From Astragalus membranaceus (Eukaryota; Streptophyta; Magnoliopsida; Fabales; Fabaceae), in assembly GCA_039519185.1 (NCBI GenBank), contig CM076854.1, forward strand, positions 150,931,402 through 150,995,401: DNA of 64,000 nt, written 5' to 3'. The stretch's first letter is position 1. Each line of letters starts with the position of its first letter. Positions 23,689 to 35,480 of the stretch are shown in pieces. Below the pieces are notes generated by a model. The model worked only from the letters and a program-made list of their open reading frames with translations, was not told the origin of the DNA and did not search any database. Position numbers and translations under genes: made by a program.

Positions 23689-24029
23689 TGTTAAATAAGT
23701 AAGCTAGTTTGACTATGTTAACTAAGTAAGCTAGTTCGACACCTGCTAGTTCGACTCACAGAACTGGCTAGTTCGACACCTGTTAGTTCGACTCACAGAA
23801 CTGATCTGTCGAAGTGAGGGAGTCGAAATTACACTTTTATTCAGTTGTATGTTTACTATTATTTGCTGACTCGGCATGCTTACATGAACTGAGTATATAA
23901 GCAACATTCACAGTGATGCAATAAAAACACTGATTTCAGTTTTACTCTTAACCGAATTTCAGTTACATCTTCTTCCCTCTCTCTCAGTGCGTGTGTGAGT
24001 GTGTGTGATGTGTATGAAAAATTCCAACA
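23689..24029 (+). repeat. 3' LTR of full-length Copia element
   Basis: 341 bp, matched to 19189-19533 with scattered differences (for example ACTATTATTTGC for ACTATTGTTTGC). Preceded by a polypurine tract and followed by AATTT. Confidence 0.93.
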
Positions 24030-24161
24030 AATTTAATAGAAAATCATAAAACATTAAAATTTCGCATTTTATTTATTCTCTTCCAGCAAAAGTTCGCGAC
24101 TCATTTATAGTATTTTCACTCTTCGAGTACACTCAACAAAAAGGCATCTAAGCCTCAATCA

Positions 24162-24237
<76 letters not shown>

Positions 24238-24367
24238 ACATGTCCAGCATGGAGTGTTTTTATGCCGAAGCTATATTTTGAGACTCACGTGGTGGAACTA
24301 GAAATCTGAACTGCATGTTATTCTTAAGTTGTCTAGCCTCGTTTCTCTCCAAGTTGAATGTTGATGC
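24030..24367 (-). pseudogene. Truncated legumin 3' fragment (exon 4 end, stop and 3' flank)
   Basis: Copy of the legumin 3' flank and last ~104 bp of exon 4 (about 24264-24367), same orientation as copy 2. Its AAT run near the poly(A) site is expanded to about 24 units (about 24160-24236) against 4 in the intact copies. Several point changes separate it from the other two copies, including GCTTCGGC for GCTGCGGC near the stop. It has no promoter and is fused at 24367 to Copia RT sequence. Confidence 0.9.
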
Positions 24368-25171
24368 TGATGAACCAAAGGCAGGGCTATGACTTGACAA
24401 AGATGCTGATGAACCAGAGGTGGATGCTATAGAGTTCAGACAGGTGGTTGGGGCACTGAGATATCTCTGCAACACCAGACCTGACCTCAGTTTAAGTGTA
24501 GGTCTGATTAGCAGAGTTATGGGCAGGCCTAGAATCACACCTAGCTGCTGCAAAACGAATCCTAAGATATGTCAAAGGCACTATGGCATATGGAATTCTG
24601 TTGTCCAGTAAATGCAGAGACAATGAGAAATGTCTCTATGGCTTCACTGATGCAGATTGGGGAGGTGACAAATCTGATCGAAAGAGCACTGCCGGCTCTG
24701 TGTTTCTGCTTGGCACAGGTCCCATCTCATGGAGTTCAAAGAAGGAATCAGTTGTGGCATTGTCCTCATGCGAAGCAGAGTATATTGCAGCTTCAATGGG
24801 AGCCTGTCAAGCGATCTGGCTAGACAATTTGATGCAAGAACTGATGATCAAGAAGGAAGGTGCTGTGAGCTATATGTGGATAACAAATCTGCAATTAGCT
24901 TGGCCAAACATCCAGTGGCACATGGAAGGTCGAAGCATATAGAGACACGCTATCATTTCTTAAGAGATCAAGTCACAAAAGGAAGGCTGAAGCTGAGCTA
25001 CTGCAGATCAGATATGTAGGCAGCAGATTTGTTCACCAAGGGAGTGAAGGCAGAGACATTCAAAAGGCTAAGGAGCATGCTGAATGTGGTTGATTGTAAT
25101 AAGTTTACTTAGATAGATTTTGCTGTATTTTGTTGTTGTTTGTTTGTCATAGAAACTAGCTTAAGAGGGTA
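24368..25171 (+). pseudogene. Orphan Copia RT/RNase H fragment (duplication unit 2)
   Basis: 12 bp of filler (24368-24379), then sequence homologous to 22894-23688: the RT end, the RNase H core (GFTDADWGGDKS, then WSSKKESVVALSSCEAEY) and the terminal ADLFTK region, followed by an LTR. The RNase H Trp codon mutated in the full element is intact here. The frame is otherwise disrupted near 24535 and 24868. The polypurine tract has changed to AGAGGGTA. Confidence 0.9.
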
Positions 25172-25501
25172 TGTTAAATAAGTAAGCTAGTTCGACTATG
25201 TTGACTAAGTAAGCTAGTTCGACACCTGCTAGTTCAACTCATAGAACTGGCTAGTTCGACACCTGCTAGTTCGACTCACAGAACTGATCTGTCGAAGTGA
25301 GGGAGTCAAAATTACACTTTTATTCAGTTGTATGTTTACTATTATTTGCTGACTCAGCATGCTTACATGGACTGGGTATATAAGCAACATTCACAGTGAT
25401 GCAATAAAAACACTGATTTTAGTTTTACTCTTAACTGAATTTCAGTTACATCTTCTTCCCTCTCTCGGTGCGTGTGTGAGTGTGTATGAAAAATTCCAAC
25501 A
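25172..25501 (+). repeat. Third Copia LTR, adjacent to legumin copy 2
   Basis: 330 bp, TGTTAAATAAG...ATTCCAACA, followed by AATTT (25502-25506). Its legumin-proximal part (from ACTGGGTATAT onward) is identical to the corresponding part of the left-arm solo LTR. Confidence 0.93.
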
Positions 25502-25678
25502 AATTTAACAAAAAATCATAAAACATTAAAATTTCGCATTTTATTTATTCTCTTCCGGCAAAAGTTCGCGACTCATTTATAGTATTTTCACTCTTCTAGT
25601 ACACTCAACAAAAAGGCATCTAAGCCTTTATTATTATTATAACCTATATAGCACACATGTCCAGCATGGAGTGTGTTT

Positions 25679-26633
25679 TTATGCCGCAGCTATATTTTGA
25701 GACTCACGTGGTGGAACTAGAAATCTGAACTGCATGTTATTCTTAAGTTGTCTAGCCTCGTTTCTCTCCAAGTTGAATGTTGATGCAATCACGTCCACAG
25801 GCAAACCACTTAGTTCTGAAGTTGCTCCAACAAGCTTGTTAATCATGGCTCTATCATCTGTCTTGAATGCCACGTAGGAGAACCTGTCGCTTAAGGATTT
25901 TGCTGCTACAGCAAAGTTTTGTGGTACTATCAACACCCTACCTGCTTCTAGTTCTCCGTCGAATATTGTGTTTCCTGTGCAGTTTACCACTTGTATCCAT
26001 GCTCGTCCCTTCAATGCGTATAGTATGCTGTTTGCATTCACGTTGTAGTGAGGCACGAACATAGCATTCTGCTCCACATATACACAATTAATTAGACATT
26101 GTCCAACATTTTCAATAGTAATTTGACATACAGACAAAAAGAGAAAATAATATCTACGTGTCTGTGTCTATATCAGTATTGTATCTGATATCAAAGTATC
26201 GTATTTGATATCGTATCTGATATTTGTATCTCAGGTCTGTGTAGGCGTTTCATAGTATCAATGTCTGACATGCAATACGTACCTTGTGGAGAGATCCATG
26301 CTCAGCACTGAGTTTGAGCCACCTGAGCATTGGGAAGTCTAAGCTGTTGACAGTTGTGATTCTACCAGCACGAGGGTTGTAGATGTCAGGTGATGAAGAT
26401 ATACCAATGTTGTGGCGGAGTCTAGCAGTGCAAATGGTTTCCTCAACGCCATTATCTCTTTGGCGTCTGTCTTCACCACCCTTGCGGCTGCTGCGGTGGT
26501 GGCGGCTATACTGCTCCTCCACCTCCACCTCTTCCTCTTCCTCTTCCTCTCTTCTGCTGCTTTTGTGACGTGGTTGCCTCTCTTCCTCTTCCTCTTCTTC
26601 TTGTCTTCCTCTGCCATGATGACGTGGCTGCCT

Positions 26634-26668
<35 letters not shown>

Positions 26669-27721
26669 GTCTCTGTCCACGTGGCTGCCTTGGAGGGCTT
26701 ATGACGCTGAGACCTCCTCTCACTCTCACAATGGCTCCTCTCTCCTCCTCTTCGTTATTGCCTTGTAGTCTGTCAACTATATGTCTGTCCACGTTCAACA
26801 CATCTTGAAGGAACTCCTTGTTGAAGCCACTGAATATGTTTCCTCCTTCATTTTCTTGTTCTCCCCTTCTTCCTTGCTGTCTTCTTTGCTGTTGATGTTG
26901 CTGATATTGTAGAAACTCTTGCTCTTGGTTCCCACCAAGGTAGAATCTCTGTCAAGGTAATATCGTCAGAAACAAATTAATAAGATCTAAACATGCATAG
27001 GCATCAAATAGATATACTCTTCACGTAGTTAATTATTTTTTGTAAATATGATCTATGGACTATGGAATTGGAAGCTATATATATAGCTCACCCTAGGCAT
27101 CTGATCAAGCTGGTTTTGCAAGCTACTGCTGTCAATAAGAGAAACGGCAATAACTTCCTCTTCTTGATCGTTGAACATCCAAAAGACAACACCAGTAGGA
27201 ACTGCAATAATATCACCCTCTCTGAATCGTTGAACCTTTTGGTGACTGTCCCTAAACCTTCTCCCCTGTCCTTGTTCAGATTCCTGTGGCTCTTCAAAAG
27301 TATCAGGACAACCCGGAAATATCATACCAAAAAATCCACTACCTGCATGTTCATTCAGGTCACATCACATTACATATCCTTCAATTCACTGGATGATTAT
27401 AATACATAATATATATAAGATGAATTAATTACCTTGTTGGATGAAAATTTCCTGAGGAGCATTGGAGTAAAAAGGTGTACGAAGGGCATTACGTTGAAGA
27501 GTACAACGAGAGAGTGCAACACCAGCACAACGAAACTGCTTGTTATTGGGATTCCATGTTTCAATAAGACCAGCTTCAGACTCTATACGGTTATCGGGTT
27601 CAAGGGCACTGAGTCGTTCGAGCTGGCACTCATTTTGCAATTCAGGTTGATCTCTTAAAGCTATGGAACAACCAAATAGTAAAAAACAAAGGGAAAGAGA
27701 GAGTGCAAGAAGCTTAGCCAT
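25679..27721 (-). CDS. LEGA: Legumin A-type 11S seed storage globulin, copy 2 (4 exons)
   Basis: Exact mirror of copy 1 (coordinates sum to 31380). Exons on minus: 27721-27433, 27342-27092, 26948-26283, 26068-25679; 531 residues. All translated exon segments, and intron segments where I could compare them, are identical to copy 1. It has the same signal peptide, two cupin domains, Glu-rich hypervariable region and Asn346-Gly347 processing site. The gene converges with copy 1 (tail to tail, about 20 kb apart). It lies next to the partial duplication that carries its own 3' end. Confidence 0.97.
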
Positions 27722-27774
27722 GTTGGTGAAAACTAAGTTGGTTTGTGATGCGGAGAATCTTAAGTTGAGTTGGT

Positions 27775-27867
27775 GATTTATAGGAAGAGTTGGAGGGTGA
27801 AGGAATGACACGTAAGAGAACATGAGGTAGTGAGGATTAGACATTCTTCATCATGCATGGCTATGGA
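27775..27867 (-). promoter_or_regulatory. Legumin promoter, copy 2
   Basis: Mirror of 3513-3605: RY core CATGCATG, ACGTG element and TATA box are all identical. About 440 bp further upstream the palindrome ends, so the two promoters share only about 590 bp upstream of the ATG. Confidence 0.85.
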
Positions 27868-28308
27868 TGCCTTGTGTGTTACACCTCATAATGTTTGACA
27901 GAGCACCTGGCTTCATCAACATCTATCTATCTCTGAACATAACATAACCAAACAAAGACCAAGCTTGTTTGTATATTCTAATTGTTGTCTTAGCTGAAAT
28001 CGGTGGCGTGGTGTGGGACCATGCATATATGATTGCATTTGCATTTCTTCTATATATATTCTTTTATTTCATTCAATGTATTTTCAAAATGATATGTTCT
28101 TCTCTTGACAAAAAAATATATGTTCTTCTATGTTTACCTTTTATTTTATCTTGAGACACACACTTGGAAAAAGCATATCGATTCCACTGAATAAAAGATA
28201 AATGAGATTTTTTTTTTCTAATACAGTTAATTATTTTTGGAAAGACATTAACTAAGTGGTCTAAGAGTACCATTAGTTTTGGTAAAAAAAAAAAAAAGAG
28301 TACCACTA

Positions 28309-28490
28309 GTCCACTACTAAGCAATTTTTTTTTGGAATGATAAATCTTTTTTTTTAATAAGTGGAATGATAAGTCTTAATTGTTAGTTGTTAGAAATGTT
28401 AGTGGGGAAGATTTGAACCCCTTTTCTCTTCAAACTCCTATATATCTTCATCTCTTCTTTGTTATAAGCAAAAATAGATTTATAAAGAGT
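28309..28490. other. Right flank of palindrome, no gene seen
   Basis: AT-rich single-copy sequence next to the palindrome edge and before the AAC tract. It is the candidate ancestral upstream flank of the legumin locus. Confidence 0.4.
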
Positions 28491-28972
<482 letters not shown>

Positions 28973-30757
28973 TTAATTACAAATAACTCTCTATGTAATA
29001 TCCATGTTATATCTACTCATCTATGTATGAGCGTCATCATCTATCATCTATAACTTAATTAACTTCGTTAAGCTAAAAAGTGTTCTTGAGCTAACTAGCA
29101 CTAAGTCATTAATTAGCTATGGACACCTCACTCATTTATTGTCATATGTTACTCGTGATTTGCAACTAGCTCGACCTGTCTTTCTATCACTAAGAATTAT
29201 TCTAAAGGTCAATTATCATATTTTCGTTGCCAGAATGTAATTACTAACTGACTAGTCATGTCTCCAAGTTCTCCCTTAGTCTCAACTTTATTTAACCATT
29301 CACTACTATTCATCAATTACCATTCACTATAATTTATTACGCATCGCCCACACCTAAGATTGATTTTAAACATTAATCCTTATAGTTACTTCGTTCTTAC
29401 TCTAAATTTATCTCCACTAGTAACTTAATTCTACGGTCACCTGTCTACGACTCTTCGTTACTCACGTGTTAAATAACTGACATCATTTAACACACAATTG
29501 ACTAAGCATACTAGATTAATTCTCTAAACTCGGTGTAATAGTTACAGTCATCCAATTCATTAAATTACAGTCATCCAGGCCATTAAATTACAGTCATCCA
29601 AATCAAATAATTTACAGACATTCAATCTTTTACAGTCATCCGAATTATTTACAGTCATCCAAATTGAATAAATCGAATAAGTAATAACGACTAATAACTA
29701 AATAAGTAAAAAAACAAATGCAGTAAAATAGGAGTAGCGGCAATCGATACTATTTTAGTTCTATCCCCTATTCCTTATATAGAATAGAAACCCTTTCCCC
29801 CGTACCTGGATAAATAAAAATTGTAGTATCACTAGAAGCGGAACACACTTGTCTACGACAATAAGTTTATCCCCAACGAGTACACATAAAATTTACGAGT
29901 CCCCCAGGAAGCGGAAAATGGCTGAAAATAATACAAAACTAGTTTTAAATAATTTTTAGAAATTATTAAAACTGAAACGAAATTAAAACGGAACAAAAAG
30001 AGTGCCTGGAAAACGTCTAACCGAGACAACGGCTCACGAGGGGTCCGACGCCAACTTTACCGAAACGAAAAAGGGACTAATGCTTCCTGAAGGTTTCGAC
30101 GCGTAGAATCCGAAAACGACGTCTGTTTTTGCAATCAGAGAACGCGGTGGTCGGAAAACACCAATTACAGTTCGCCCGGTGATTTCGTAGGCAACAAGCG
30201 GTGCTCCAATCGATAAAATAGATGCTAGAAATGAATTCAGAGGTCGATTTTGTGTAGGGCTATGAAGTTTGACATTTTTCGGAGGTCAAACGAGTGAGAA
30301 ATTGAAGACAGAAGAATGTTGGAGGTTTTAAGTTGTTGCTGGCGGCGCTGCTTCTACGCTCATGAAAGAGATGAACAGTAGCATTTTGTTTTTTTTTATT
30401 TTAAGGAGCGAGGGGGTGAAATCAGCAAAGGAGGGGGTGCGCCAGCAGAACTGCAAGTCATGAGCTCTAATATTGGGCTGTAATGTTAGGCTACAACACT
30501 AAGGTCCAATATTTTTCTTTTCCACTTTAAAAACACTTCTAAACCTTATAAAACTATATTATTATATCAAAATAATAATAACAACCAAAAATCATAACTA
30601 ATATTTTGTAAAGCTAGTAAATAAATAATAAAATAATAATCTTTACTAAAATATATCAATTACAAAGGCAAACAAGCACAAAATATGTCGCAACGTTAGT
30701 ATTATATTAAAGCAAGTGAATATACATCTAAATATGAGATTTGGGGTGTTACAATTC
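28973..30757 (-). mobile_element. Ty3/gypsy LTR-like sequence, probably a solo or truncated LTR
   Basis: On minus, a TGTAACACCCCAAATC start lies at about 30753, preceded by an AAGGGGGAGTGAATTG tract and a GAGGACGAAATTC coding tail, the signature of the pol end and LTR start of plant chromoviruses. The other LTR edge is not clear. Several ACAGTCATCC repeats lie at about 29553-29660. No long ORF. Confidence 0.5.
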
Positions 30758-31007
30758 ACTCCCCCTTAAAAGAATTTCGTCCTCGAAATTCTAACGATTC
30801 TTGGCAAACAAAAACGATCCAAGTCCCTCATCTAGAAGCCCTCAATGATTTAAGGATACTATTCCTTTATTATATGATTGGTCTCTAACGGTCAAAAACT
30901 AGAAGTCTAGAGATATAAGGTAGGATAACTAATCTTATATTCACAAGCTCCACTAACATACTAAAGTCATCTAGACGACTAATGTTTTATCCATGTTGAT
31001 TACCATT
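30758..31007 (-). pseudogene. Ty3 pol C-terminal remnant and polypurine tract
   Basis: The minus-strand reading EDEI just upstream of the purine tract matches the usual end of chromovirus polyproteins. The rest (to 31007) is degraded and ends where the CACTA-type terminus begins. Confidence 0.4.
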
Positions 31008-31200
31008 CACTACAAAAAAAATTGGTTATTAGCGACGGAAATTTCCCTCGCAAAATGACCAAAATCCGTCGCTAATGGTCATTTGCGAGGGAATTAGCGA
31101 GGGACCAGTTCCGTCACTAAATCCCTCCTCGCTAATGAGATTAGCGAGGGAATTGAATCCCTCGCTAATTAGCGAGAATTTTCCCTCGCTAATGACTGCA
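31008..31200 (+). mobile_element. CACTA-type DNA transposon end with subterminal repeats
   Basis: Starts CACTACAAAAAAA, followed by multiple direct and inverted copies of TTAGCGAGGGA and its variants, as expected for En/Spm subterminal regions. The opposite end is not recognised in the window. Confidence 0.65.
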
Positions 31201-31318
31201 GTTTTTCAAAAAAAACTAACACGTGTCCAGTGCTGAATAACTTGTTTTTTTATATATATTTATTATTAATATTGTTAAAAAATTATTATATTATTAATGA
31301 ATATTATATTATATTATT

Positions 31319-31550
31319 AATTTTGTGGTTGTGATGGTTGTGGTGGTGGGGGTGGTGGTGGTGGTGGTGGGGGTGGTGGTGGTGGTGGTGGAAGGTGGAA
31401 AGAAATTCGTATAGGTGAGAGAAGAGGAATTCGTAGGTGGAGAGAGGAGTTCATGGTGGTGGTTTCGTGGGTGGTGGCGGTGGTGGTGGTGGTTGTGTGG
31501 TGGTGGTGTGGTGGAAGAAGGTGGAGAGAAGAAGAGGGAAAGGGGAAATC

Positions 31551-31584
<34 letters not shown>

Positions 31585-31700
31585 GAGGATGAGGAGCTCC
31601 GGTGGTGGTGGTGGTGGTGGTGGTTGTGTGGTGGTGGTGTGGTGGAAGAAGGTGGAGAGAAGAAGAGGGAAAGGGGGAGAGTAGCTCCGGTGGTGGTAAG
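31319..31700. repeat. GGT-rich low-complexity DNA with (GA)n
   Basis: (GGT)n at about 31322-31392, a block duplicated at about 31476-31545 and 31604-31676 (TGTGTGGTGGTGGTGTGG core), and (AG)n at about 31552-31580. Long frames (His/Pro-rich or Trp/Val-rich) follow from composition and are not called genes. Confidence 0.8.
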
Positions 31701-31811
31701 TAAAGGAAGATGGATCCAACAGCTACTGCAAATTCTGAAAGACTTTCCCAAATAGAACTTGAGCTTCAAAACATCGATTGTGAGATTATTACTAAGCAAC
31801 ACAAGTTGATT

Positions 31812-34800
31812 TCTTTTTTTTGGTTACAAGAGAGAAAAAGAAAAATGACTAAGGCCTAACGAACGAGCACCCTAGAGCATCAGCTTGGAGCAGCTGTAAC
31901 AACGCCACAGGAGGAGTGTCTAGAGAGACATGAGGTAACATACTTGTCGTACCAAGTTTGGCAAGAAAATCTGCGCAGAAGTTGGCTTCCCTAAACACAT
32001 GTTGAATCTTCGATCACTTCCCATGATTGAGATAAAAGATGTCTAATCGACGCTATCTCATTCCCATGCTTGTGGTACACCACATCAGCCTCATCAATAA
32101 GCTTCAAGGTATTAAGTGAGTCAGAGTAACAAATAATCTTCTTGTAACCTAACTCCCGACACATAGATAGGCCATACAGAATAGCACTAAGCTCTGCATG
32201 CATGACAGTTGAACTCCCCAAAAAGCCATAATAAACTCGAAGAAAAAGACTATTACTATCACGAATCAACCCTCCAAATCCAGCCGCCACTGGATTTTTA
32301 AAAGCACTACCATCAACATTTAAAGCCATCCACTCATTTGGAGGAGCTTTCCAAGAAACTTCAATTCGAGAACTAACTCTCATACGGCTTGGTGGTATTC
32401 CAAAAGCAGAAAACATATCATACATTAAGGCATAGGATTGGGCGACAATATCATAAGGCTTGAATTGCTTACCTTCAAAGATGCATGCATTCCTAGCACA
32501 CCAAATTCTCCAAAGTAAGATAACAGGTAATGGACCATGACTATTCACAGTATCATGCTGCAACCAATCAAGAGGAACAAAGTCACTATTTTGAGGCACA
32601 AAACAATTGTTAAAAGTATTCCTCTACACCTCCCTCGCGCCATGACAGTAGAAGAAACAATGAAGGATAGTTTCTTCATGCATATTGCAAAGTTCACAAG
32701 TTGCACTATTTAAAACATGTCTCCTCATAAGGATTGATTTAATGGGAAGAGAATTATGACAAAATTGCCAGAGGAAAAACTGTATATTAGCTAGAATTTG
32801 TAACTTCCAAAGCCAAGACCAGTTTTGAGAGCTTTGAACATTATGCATATCTGATAAAAGCATGTGATAAGCTGACTTTGTAGTGTAAATATATACCTGA
32901 AAATTCGCTGACCAGGTCCAAGCATCAATAACACCCGTGACCAAAGTAGGAGACAAAGCTGTTATTTTATCCTTCCACTCTGCAGGGATGTTGGTATATA
33001 GTAGAGTATCTAGCTTCCAAACCCCATCGACATAGATATCCTTCAGCTGCAACTGAGTATCGTGAATGTCTACAAAGGGTAGTTGGCGACACAATGGTGT
33101 TATTGTGAGCCAGCTATCATACCAAATGCTAGTATGTCCATCGCCGAATTTAAAACTAAATCCCGGACCAAGACTCTCACGAGCTTTTTCAACATGGAAA
33201 TCCAAGTGCTTGATCCCCTAGATTTTGGCACTCCAAGGAAGGAATGGTGTTGAAAATATTTGTCCTTCATCATTCTGACCCATAGTTTATTAGGAGAAGC
33301 CTTAACATCCCAAATCAATTTTCCTAACAAAGCTGTGTTGTTGAGACGTGTTATTCGAACACCCAACCCTCCAGATCGTTTAGTTTTGGTGATTGTGTCC
33401 CACCCTACCATATGCATGCCACCATCACTATGCCCCTTCCACAAGAAAATCCTAACTTTACAATCCACTTGAAGACAAACGGATTGAGGAAACCATTACA
33501 TTTGCATTCCATAAGATGGAATAGCATTAAGAACCGAAGTACTCAAAGTTAATCTTCCAACCTTGTTGAGCAATTTGCCTTTCCAAGATGAAAGTTTTGA
33601 GTTAATCCGGTCCAAGACACCAATGAAGTCTTCGTTCTTAACTCTCCCATGAAAGACCTTGAACCCCAAATATCTATCAATCCTGTTAGTGAAGTTAATA
33701 TTAAGAATGCCTTTGATCTTGTCCCGCTTCGTGACTACAACACCTTTGGAGGCAAAGATGACAGACTTGGCAAGGCTAACTTTAAGACCAGACATGCCCG
33801 TGAAGACCTCTAGTAGGCGTCTGATTTCCTTGGCTTGAGAAACAGTTGCCTTAGCAAAGAAAAGGACATCATCGACGAAAAATAAATGTGAAATAGCTGG
33901 ACCATTCTTGGACAGTTGTAGAGGGGCCCAATTATGATCTCTAACCGAGGATAATATCATATCACTAAATCTCTCCGTGCAAAGCACAAACCGGTACGAA
34001 GAAAGAGGGTCACCTTGTCTAAGGCCTCTATTAGGAGAAAAACTCTCTGCGAGTTCCATTCCATAACAATGACACTCTCGAGACCTTAATGCCATGCAAG
34101 ATTAACTTAATGATGCCAATTGGAAAACCAAACATGAGGAGAGTTTCCTCTAAGAAAAGCCAATCAACTCTATCATAGGCTTTTTCCAAATCAGTTTAAG
34201 AATTATATCGCCTTTTTTACTTTTCTTCTTCTCCATGTTATGCACAAATTCTTGGAGGATGATAGCATTTTCTCTTGTTTCTCTACCTGGAATAAAGCTG
34301 CTTTGAAGGGGGCTGACAATAGCATCCAGGTGTGGTCTTAAACGGTTAACCAAAACCTTGGAAATTAGCTTGTGGATCACATTACACAAGGTTATAGGGC
34401 GGAACTTCTTAAATGAAGTAGGTCGATCCCCCTTTGGGATTAGAACAAGAAGAGTTTCCGCTGCCTTGGCATCAAAAGCACCAGTCTCAAAGGCATTTCT
34501 AACAAAGTCCCACACAACATCTCCAATTGATTCCCAATACATTTTAGAAAATGGGTTAAAAACCATCCGACTGGAGCTTTATAAGACTTCATAGAAATGA
34601 GGGCTTGATAAACTTCCTTTTTTGAAACAGGTTCCAATAAGGACAATTTCACCGACTCCTCGAGAGCATTACGTATCAAGCCTTGATTGCTAGAAGATAC
34701 ATTTTCTGTAGTGCAAAAAAGGTCTTTGAAATAATTAACAGCTTCCATTTGAAGGACATTCTGGTCGGTACACCAAGAACCATCAGGGAGATTCAAACCA

Positions 34801-35480
34801 TGGATTTTATTACGCTTTCTTCTCACTATAGTTTGAGTGAGGAAGAAAGCAGTATTTCTTTCTTCTTGGAAAAGGATAGACTCGTATTCTCTAAATAAAT
34901 CCTTTTGGAGGGTCACCAAATGTGAGGAATCAATATCCGCTAAAGCACGTTGAATCCCTCTAAGCCGAGCTTCAAGCTTTCTCTTTTTAGCAAAAATATT
35001 TCCAAAGACGTCTTTGTTGAAGGAAATAGAATCCTGAGCAACACAAGATAAAGAACCAAGTACATCCGGTTTCCCTCTATTCCAAGCCTCTTTGACAACA
35101 TCAGCATAAGACTCGTGAGTACACCAAGCTGCCAAAAAACGAAATGGGCGATCCACAACATTATTCCCACCCTCATTGCAACGCAACAACAGAGGATTAT
35201 GATCTGAACTTCTTTTTACTAAGTGCTCAACAGTTGCTTCTGGGAATCCCATTCGCCAACTATGATCCCCCACAGCTCTATCTAAGCGCTTTGACACCAT
35301 ACGATTCCCTCTACACTTCTTCTGCCAAGTAAACTTAGTACCATAATATTCCAAGTCAATGAAATTATTTACCTGGAGGACGTGACAAAATCGATTAGCT
35401 TTGGATGGATAGAAAAGTCCCCCCTTTTGTTCTAACGGCAAGGTAATTTCATTAAAATCACCTATAGTGAGGGAGAGAGA
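31812..35480 (-). mobile_element. 5'-truncated L1-type LINE retrotransposon
   Basis: Minus order: C-terminal half of the endonuclease domain (35441 onward, GDFNEI and SDHNPL); RT N-terminal region (34566-34150, with LIPKGDRPTSFKKFRPITLC); RT core with FVDDVLFF (34095-33496); KRSGGLGV region (33468-33100); zf-RVT zinc-binding domain (33205-32624, CELCNMHEETILHC); C-terminal RNase H (32599-31991, NVDGSAF and HAELSAIL). The 3' end is a CTTGTAACC followed by a short poly(A) (T run at 31814-31821 on plus). ORF1 and the endonuclease N-terminus are absent. The ORF is cut by stops and frameshifts. Confidence 0.92.

Larger units (their letters stand above)
19189..24029 (+). mobile_element. Full-length Copia LTR retrotransposon in right palindrome arm
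   Basis: LTRs 19189-19533 and 23689-24029 are flanked by the perfect duplication AATTT (19184-19188, 24030-24034). A primer site TGGTATTCAAAG starts at 19536 (initiator-Met type with a change), and a polypurine tract AGGGGGAG lies at 23681-23688. The interior encodes gag, protease, integrase, RT and RNase H in Copia order but carries several stops and frameshifts. LTR termini are TGTTAAATAAG and ATTCCAACA. It belongs to the same family as the solo LTR (5879-6208) and the LTR at 25172-25501. Confidence 0.95.
22894..24367 (+). repeat. Tandem duplication, unit 1 (Copia 3' end + LTR + legumin 3' fragment)
   Basis: Runs from GGCAGGGCTAT in the RT region through the 3' LTR and legumin 3' flank to a point inside legumin exon 4 (GTTGATGC). 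The same order of sequence recurs at 24380-25786, where it continues into the complete legumin gene. Confidence 0.9.
3073..28308. repeat. Giant imperfect palindrome (inverted duplication of the legumin locus)
   Basis: Left-arm 3073-5878 mirrors 25502-28308: paired coordinates sum to 31380 (31381 beyond a 1-nt poly-T/A difference at the outer edge). Left-arm 6209-6877 mirrors 18519-19188. After removing the Copia insertion 6878-17379, the left arm resumes at 17380 and mirrors the right arm (sum 35903) to about 17840/18063. The mirror positions hold different LTR states: a solo LTR on the left, a full element plus a partial duplication on the right. The outer arms look identical; the inner arms have about 19 differences in about 668 bp. 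Confidence 0.93.

Noticed and set aside
3073..28308. Palindrome as a pure assembly artefact
   Set aside because: Inner arms differ at many positions and mirror sites carry different LTR structures with their own target duplications; an artefact would be uniform. Long-read support is still the decisive test.
31317..31802. His/Pro-rich and Trp/Val-rich frames
   Set aside because: They follow from GGT/GAG low-complexity DNA and duplicated blocks; no domain or splice context.
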